From positions 186,001 through 250,000 of the forward strand of contig JBAOKB010000094.1 of the NCBI GenBank assembly GCA_037044905.1: a stretch of 64,000 bases of DNA, read 5' to 3'. Under the pieces are notes generated by a model, which saw only the letters and a program-made list of their open reading frames with translations, searched no databases and was not told where the DNA came from. Position 1 is the first letter of the stretch; every line of letters begins with the position of its first letter. Positions 57,788-64,000 of this stretch are shown here, in pieces. The position numbers were made by a program, and so were the translations under genes. Origin of the DNA: Hortaea werneckii. Its lineage: Eukaryota; Ascomycota; Dothideomycetes; Mycosphaerellales; Teratosphaeriaceae.

Positions 57788-59201
57788 GTTCGGTGTGCGA
57801 TGTTAGGTGAGGTGTGGTGCGTAAGATCAACCTGGTGGTGAGAAGGAAGGTGGGGTAAACGTGTTCAAGCCGAAGCTGCCGTCTGCACCAACTGTGACTG
57901 ATGGCACTCTTGACCGCAGCAGAATGGTGGGCCTGCTATCTATGTACCTGGCGACGTGGTGGTACAGTTGAGAGGAAGAAAAGGGCTGCGTGCGTGCAGA
58001 AACTGGCGTGCGTTCGTTCAGCCGAATGGCGTGGCTGGCTTGCAAGACAAGCAAGTTGAGTTGCAGATGCAGTCGTGCGTCACTTCTCGTCTGGCCTAGA
58101 CCATAAGCAGACCAAAGCTGCCCAATCAGCAAGGATGGCCTGTATATTCGAGTAAGCGGCACTGAACGGCGTTGGCCGCTGAATCGTTGGAGATATTGAT
58201 TGAATATTGATCGCTTGCCAACTGGCTGCTGAACGACAGAGCAGAGAGGGCACAATCAATGATTTGGGCAGCATGGCGAATGTCGGACGTGAAGTGTGGG
58301 CTTCACTTAGGATCAACGTCATCGGGTCGGATCACATGCTGCCAAGGCCAATGTGTTTCAGGCTTCTGCCTTGTTGCCCAACTCTAACCCCAGGCAACTA
58401 CTGTAGTAGTATACATAGTACTACTACCTGCAGTAGGCAGTAGGCAGTATTATTATTGCTGAGCGCCCGAAACATCAGCTCTAGCATGTCGCTGCAGTCG
58501 ATTGCCCCTTGTCACGCTCAGCAATCTGTACACAATTACATTGAGTGGCATGGTCTGCGATAGCGGTAGCGCACCACTGCGCCGCTGTGCAACTGCGCCG
58601 CTGTGCAACCAAGCTTAGGCAGGTAGCTTCTCAAGATCACTGCCCCATGATATTTATCAGAGCCACGATGCGGCCATACATTAAAATGCTCATACGGAAC
58701 CCTCGTGGCAGGCGGAAGCGGCATCGCAACACAGAGTCGGTGATTCTGGGTAATAATAATCTGATGACAAAGACAGCGCACACTTTTTGATCGCCAGGTA
58801 TTCTAAGGTTTCCTGAGACCGCCAATCCCAACAGCATGAACGCAATCGCCGAAGTCATGATGGGCCCTTTAGAGACTATGCGGCTCTTGCAACAGAAATA
58901 GCCCTTGTTCGATCGTTCATCGTTCAACGTTCAACGTCCAATGGCAAAGGCTATGCTATTTACATGTATGCGTCTGGCTCGAACGACAGACCCGTGGAAG
59001 ACGGCCGATTGCAGCAGGAGAGCTTCCAACGCCTACTGCAGGTGACTTATTGTTACACATCGTAAAAACTTCATTAGCATTTGTAAACCCGCATTACAGC
59101 ATCTGATAGCGATGTGTCTACATGGTAATGCGTGACAGATGTGCGGCTTCTTTACCACTCTATCTTCGCCAGACGGCACGGCATACATACATTGGGATTG
59201 T
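57788..59201. other. Gene-poor region with short inverted and direct repeats
   Basis: Begins with the promoter of the DUF8035 gene. TAGTAGTA and TACTACTA form an inverted repeat at about 58404-58426 next to CAGTAGG repeats. CTGCGCCGCTGTGCAA occurs twice in tandem at about 58578-58612 (period 17). No gene is supported. Confidence 0.5.
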
Positions 59202-59397
59202 GGGCCATCATGAATCCCCGTATATCCCGTCCAAGACATAGCTTGAAATCAGGGATCTGGAAAGCTTCGCCCACAGCATGTGCTGCAACGTCTAATGTTG
59301 GGCCATCATGAATCCCCATATATCCCGTCCAAGACATAGCCTGAAATCAGGGATCTGGAAAGCTTCGCCCACAGCATGTGCTGCAACGTCTAATGTT
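59202..59397. repeat. 98-bp tandem duplication
   Basis: Units 59202-59299 and 59300-59397 are nearly identical. I see only two differences, CCCCG/CCCCA and AGCTTG/AGCCTG, both transitions. It is a recent local duplication in a gene-poor stretch. Confidence 0.9.
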
Positions 59398-61385
59398 GCT
59401 TCTTCAAAAGAGTTAGTAATGTCCAGGCAACATTGCTGTTGCATCTCCATGACGAAGGGCTCAATTTATTGCTTTGCGAATGATTGGGTAATCTCGCAAG
59501 GATTTCCTCAAACGAATAGGAAGGAGCATGGTTGGAGTGGAAGACCGCTGACGGATGATGCCTGTGACATCGTGATAATAACTCATCAGTTATAGGAAAG
59601 ACGGGTATTGCACATGCGCTTCGCTTTGCAACAAAATTGCAGGGCCAAAATCTCATGCAAGTCTCAGAGTGAGGATTATTTGGCAAGGAAGCCAAGCACA
59701 ATCACAGAAGGGGAATATCAAAACGCCCAGGGAGACCTCTAAGCACAATTACAGAAGGGTTGGACCATGCGGATGACGTCCAACAAGACCAATTGTTCGA
59801 AGCGGAAGTGGTTTTCTATCTTTCACATGGAAGGATAATGGTTGAGACTTGTATAGTTCATTGGCTTGACGATCAGAACCACCGATGCTCATATGGATCT
59901 TATAACGAGTTCGAGCATAATTAGGGATCTTGTTCTAGCAGTTGTCCCAACTAGAGAACGCAGCTCGTCTAGTCGATGCGTCTACACGCATTTCGTGATC
60001 CATGAGAGATGTTACTCCACGGTCGATGATCTCTAGGTCGAGAGCAGAAAAAATGGAAAATGCTTGAGACATAGAGCATGGCGTGGCAGTCGTGTATCAT
60101 GTTTTGCGACCACAGCAAGTCTGAACTGATCTATGATGAAACCTGGAACACAAGTCTTCATCAGCAACATCTCGCTTCGTATGACTTTCCTGCCTTGAAG
60201 GCCTTCAGGACTTGCAAGAAGGCCCATAAGAACAAGATTAAGCCTAATCAAAGCGAAGAGCTATTGATTAACAAAGGCGTGACGTTGTGCACGATAGTAA
60301 ATCATCGACTACTCTGGTAGCTTGTCATGAGTCGATCAATTGGCGTAAGTTGTTGAGTAAAGATGCATATCGACACGAGCCCGTTCGTTAAACGGATGTT
60401 TGTCCGGTCCACATCGATGAAAGAGATGCATGCAGCCGATGTGAAGCATCCTTCCACTGCAAGACACTTTTGTGATGCCTACGAGAATGGAGCTATCTTT
60501 CTGAGATACGAAAGCCTGACTTTGGAGGCTGCAGGACTTCTCTCGGAGTGGACATCACCGCATGATTGATTGTTCCACGTCGAGCAATGTTTTAAATCGA
60601 TATCCATCCAAATGTGGCTCAAATTGATTTCGTCTCGGATGCAGGACAAATTAAGACCTCAGATAATTAAAATGTTTTACTCATCATATTGTAGCTCAGA
60701 TCAGGATCTTGATTACTATGTCAAGTTAAATTGCAACTCAGCTTCAGATATAACAATCCAAAAAGACGACAGAAGAGGTATGTCAAATTGCGATCCAATT
60801 GACAACTCAAAAGACAGTGCAAATTACCGCCGATGCTGCGACCCAAGCCACGAATGCATCACCTCTGCCCAAGTCCGAAACCGCGAACAATAAAGTCTTT
60901 GATCGACGGTAGCTCGAGCAAGATGACACCTATGTTTTTCTGAGGGTGACAGCAGAATGGTCAACTTTGGCATGACGACCATTTGCGTGCGTGTGAAGGA
61001 GCGTCGGAGGTGCATCTGATCGCAGACAGCAGGAGAAGTCAGTGACTAGACAGACATTTGCGCGGAAAACAAACGGCTGCGTACGGGACGACACCCGCTT
61101 GCGTTCAAGGATATCGACCCGCCACTGCTGGAAAATCTTCGGCTTCAAGCTTCCACTCGCATCTGCTTCCAATTCGCAGCAGCAGCTGGCAGCTTGCAAC
61201 CACCAGCTTACACCATCAGCCTTCAGGACCAACATCAAGCGACCAATTTGCCAGAGAAAGACGTTGAATTTCGATCCAGGCGAAAATCGTTGACCTTCCA
61301 GTCAGAGTTCGACTTGCCACAGACTTTGCAGTGATTGAATGCTTGCGCGCTCAGCTGCGGCAGCGAGCAACCCGAGATCTACGAC
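59398..61385. other. Gene-poor region, nothing firmly coding
   Basis: A near-repeat AAGCACAATCACAGAAGGG / AAGCACAATTACAGAAGGG occurs at about 59695 and 59741. Otherwise there are only short ORFs, for example 60363-60569, without domains. The region before 61386 may include an unresolved first exon of the next gene. Confidence 0.45.
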
Positions 61386-61769
61386 ATGGCATATACGACC
61401 TACCATTGCCTGTGTAGCGAGCTGATTGTCGCTTTGCCGAAGCCGCTTGAGCAATTGCCACGGCGAGAGGGTGATGCCAGCCGTGTATGTGGAGGACGCC
61501 AGACTATGGTGAATGCTTCTACTGCGGAGGACGCTGTCATCATGAAGCTTGAAGACGGGTTTGAGAAGCGTTATCCTGTCGCTTGCAGACGCTGTAGCTT
61601 GCCGATCGGCTACCACCTCGATCTGTGTCAGTTTGAAGACAGCAAGTCTTCCTCTGGGCCACGATCGGACGTTCTTTACATCCTTTCTGGGGCCTTGCAG
61701 TCCACCGAGAGCCTGCAAGGTGATTCTCATATGGCGGGTGCGGCGCAAGCCAGTGTGGCTGCCAAGTGA
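61386..61769 (+). CDS. STEEP1/CXorf56-like small protein (N-terminus unresolved)
   Basis: 127 residues from the first in-frame ATG (61386). The sequence MAYTTYHCLCSELIVA followed by LEQLPRREGDAS, then VIMKLEDGFEKRYPVACRRCSLPIGYHLD, fits the family: YHCLC, an (L)PRR block, E-GFEKRY and CxxC. DVLYILSGALQSTESLQ is the usual end of fungal members. The frame is open upstream (EQPEIYD) without an ATG, so a first exon is likely missing from my model. Animal STEEP1 helps STING leave the ER; in fungi the role is unknown, and some relatives are linked to splicing. The identity is from motif recognition, not alignment. Confidence 0.65.
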   Translation: MAYTTYHCLCSELIVALPKPLEQLPRREGDASRVCGGRQTMVNASTAEDAVIMKLEDGFEKRYPVACRRCSLPIGYHLDLCQFEDSKSSSGPRSDVLYILSGALQSTESLQGDSHMAGAAQASVAAK

Positions 61770-62417
61770 GAAGGGCAATGTTTTATACCGCGCGCTGAAT
61801 GCGAAATGTCTTTCTGCGTGCTGCGTGGCCTGCCAGAGGACTTCTTGAAGGCAGGCGCGAAATATTTATAGATCATCTCTGGTCAAGAGAGGGCTTTCCG
61901 CCGCAGTTGGAACATTGTCAAGTCATGTCAGTCTCGCTCGAGATGCATGGCAAAAGATACCGGTGAAAGTACCAGGTGAAAGAGGCTTTTCGGACATTCG
62001 CCGGTCACCTTTAACCAAACATTGCCACGAGAAAGCAGAATGCCAGGAGCTGCTTTTGAATTTTGTTTGCAACATGTGTGCACACATGACACGATGACGG
62101 CGGAGGATAGCGGCAGAGACGTGTGCATATTTCAACAACGTACTTCAAAGGGAAGCTCGCACAGGAACGATATAGGTACCACCCTGGATGAACGATACCT
62201 GACGGATATTCAACGCTCAGAGGCAAAGCTTGTAATGGTTTGATAACGAATGCCAATTTACCAATGTCTACAATAAACCAATGAAGAACGAGCCACAGCA
62301 CTGGGGGTACCAGATCTTCTAGCGCTACGATGCAGGACCTGCACAATCAATTCCAGCCACCATCATGATCTGAAAAACATCAACTGCCAATTGCATTGCC
62401 CGAAAGTCTCCAGAACT
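61770..62417. other. Spacer between convergent genes
   Basis: About 650 bp; short ORFs only. Confidence 0.45.
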
Positions 62418-63686
62418 TTAAGACGACGGAGCCGCGGTACCAGAAGGCATAGCGCCGGAGGGCATAGCACTGCCGCTCATACCGCCGGGCGGCGAACCAC
62501 CCATGCCCATATCGCTGTTCTCATTCGCAACACCACCGCTCTTATAGTATGTGCCAGCAGAGGTCACTTCTTCGTCGGTCGTTGGGTCAATGCCGATGGA
62601 CAGCCATGCCAGAATACCATCGCTCACGTCCTCGCCCAAGAAGAACGTACTCACGAACGGATCCATGTCTGCAGCCTCGGAGGCGAGAATGTCATCATCC
62701 GCATTCTTGGTAAGGTCTTGAGTGTTTGTGTTGTACGGCGCAGTCTTCTCAACCATTGAAATGAGGTCCTGATCAAAGAACATCTGTCCGACATGGGATG
62801 CCTGAGTGGTGAAGTTTGACCCGAGCAGGGTGCCATTGGTGCGCACGATCGTGTCATTAGTGTTGTGCGTGATCATGTGGATATGGTTGGCACGTCCTGT
62901 GTAATGACCGGGGAAGATGGTCTCAAATTGGATGATGCCGTTGCTGTCGGAAGGCTGGATGCCACGCAGGAAGGTTTCGTCGAGGTTGCTCTCGTCGTTC
63001 TCGTTGCCATTTCCGGACGCGGCGACCCCAGAATAAACGCCAGTCGAGTTGCAGTGCCAAATGTCCATAAACTGATGCCAAGTTAGTAGTCCATCCCTTT
63101 GAAACGAAAGCAGCATTGGATATACATATTACAACAGCAGGGACGGGCTCGCAAGTAGAAGTGTCGATGAGTTGAATGTCCAGATAAAGCGGTACACCCT
63201 CTTGATCTTCAACAATATCCTTCCTGATCATCTCACCATCGATACTACGAAACGCTTGTCAGCATCATCCCGATCTTGACAGCAGCATTGTTCAACTCAC
63301 TAGTAAGGACCCTGAGTGACTTCTGGCTGTAGGACACAGCTCGAGTTGTCCTCGAACAAGTTCAACTCGTTCCCTCCCAGCTTGATGTCCTCAGTAGCTT
63401 CGTGGGAGAAGTTGTATGCCGCAAAATCACGACGAGACAGCATCGGCTTGGCAGCAAGATCACGCTTCGCGCGAGCCTTGCCAGCCAGCTCTTGTCGGCG
63501 AGCCAGCGAAGCTTCCTTGAGGCCGCGAGACTCCAACTGCGGAGCACAGGAGCGAACCGACTTTGGAGAGCGTTTGAAGAACTCTGCGCGCTCGGCAGCT
63601 TCGGCCTGAACACTGTGGCCTGGATGGGCGAGTGCACCAGAGGCGGCGAGCACAGCGCCAATGGCGATTTGTGACAGAGGGGCCAT
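62418..63686 (-). CDS. Secreted intradiol ring-cleavage dioxygenase
   Basis: Exons 63301-63686, 63133-63244 and 62418-63071, giving 383 residues. Introns are 56 nt (GTGAGT) and 61 nt (GTAATA). The signal peptide MAPLSQIAIGAVLAASGALA is followed by a long Arg/Lys-rich propeptide-like region. The catalytic domain starts at CVLQPEVTQGPYYIDGEM. PVPAVFMDIWHCNSTGVYSG carries one Tyr ligand candidate, and FPGHYTGRANHIHM supplies Tyr, His and His, the usual non-haem Fe(III) set. Related secreted fungal enzymes cleave catechols and hydroxyquinols from lignin-like aromatics. The C-terminus is rich in Gly, Ser, Pro and Met (GMSGSAMPSGAMPSGTAAPS), a possible linker or anchor signal. The frame is intact. 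Confidence 0.92.
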
Positions 63687-64000
63687 GGTGAAGTAATTTA
63701 AGCTGGAGTGAACAGCGAGTGGACTGGTGGACTAGGGTTGTTGGAGGTTGTAACTGTGTGAGGCTATTCGATGTAAGACCATGGAGGGAAAGACCTGGCT
63801 ACTCTTATACTTCTTGCGGTACTCTAACCTTCGCTTGCTCAAACCAGTCCTTTGTGAGCCCTCCGAGAGCATCCACGACTTGCGCAGCGCCAAGTGCTCC
63901 AGCCAACGACATCTCTGGTGTAGGGGCCGATTGCGTGCCTGGTCTTCGAGGGCAGAACTGCCGAGTCTACCTGTGCCTGCGCCGCTAGAAGAGCAAGGCG
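63687..64000. promoter_or_regulatory. Promoter side of the dioxygenase gene, right edge
   Basis: About 310 bp upstream of the dioxygenase start. An 89-codon + strand ORF (63719-63988) has no domain and is likely chance. Confidence 0.4.

Noticed and set aside
57788..61385. Degenerate transposon in the gene-poor region
   Set aside because: I find no terminal repeats, transposase or reverse-transcriptase remnants; only small local repeats.

Overview
The window is nuclear DNA of a filamentous ascomycete (Pezizomycotina, probably Dothideomycetes-like; the class is inference). Evidence: genes with short introns of about 50-90 nt using GTAAGT/GTATGT-type donors and CTAAC/CTGAC-like branch sites, an intron-containing tRNA-Val, Zn2Cys6 regulators, mannitol-1-phosphate dehydrogenase, a fungal DUF8035 protein and an AT-rich satellite next to GC-rich genes. 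I support about 22 protein genes and one tRNA.

Layout. 1-1110: AT-rich satellite with a period of about 150 bp. 2.2-4.7 kb: degenerate kinase-like gene (-). 7.4-9.7 kb: membrane-anchored PDI (-). 10.2-11.0 kb: complex I NDUFA5-type subunit (+). 11.4 kb: tRNA-Val(AAC). 11.8-12.8 kb: beta-hydroxyacid dehydrogenase (-). 13.4-15.1 kb: cystathionine beta-synthase (+). 16.5-17.7 kb: mannitol-1-phosphate 5-dehydrogenase (+). 18.3-20.8 kb: DUF2415/WD-type protein (+). 21.3-22.4 kb: R3H protein (+). 22.9 kb: small membrane protein (+). 24.2-28.0 kb: divergent valine-degradation pair, methylmalonate-semialdehyde dehydrogenase (-) and 3-hydroxyisobutyrate dehydrogenase (+), with a palindrome in their shared promoter. 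29-43.5 kb: metabolic block with a family III CoA-transferase, Zn2Cys6 regulator, cupin, secreted GH43 glycosidase, bHLH regulator, transaldolase and MFS sugar/polyol transporter. 43.5-44.7 kb: Pol I factor Rrn11-like (-). 45.4-48.1 kb: RING-H2 E3 ligase (+). 48.6-50.3 kb: AFG1-type ATPase (+). 50.8-54.0 kb: large Zn2Cys6 regulator (-). 55.8-57.8 kb: DUF8035 protein (-). 57.8-61.3 kb: gene-poor stretch with a 98-bp tandem duplication. 61.4 kb: STEEP1/CXorf56-like protein (+). 62.4-63.7 kb: secreted intradiol dioxygenase (-).

How the genes fit together. The divergent dehydrogenases catalyse consecutive steps of valine catabolism. The GH43 enzyme, sugar transporter, transaldolase and two regulators could form a plant cell-wall sugar utilisation cluster; this is inference from adjacency only.

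Caution. About ten otherwise conserved genes carry single-base breaks, many in G or C runs. In each, changing one base per break gives a continuous reading frame through the conserved domain. The pattern has both insertions and deletions and no common slippery site, so assembly indels are the simplest explanation. Real gene decay in individual cases is not excluded. Mannitol-1-phosphate dehydrogenase separately has an in-frame, coding-like 24-codon extension beyond its stop.
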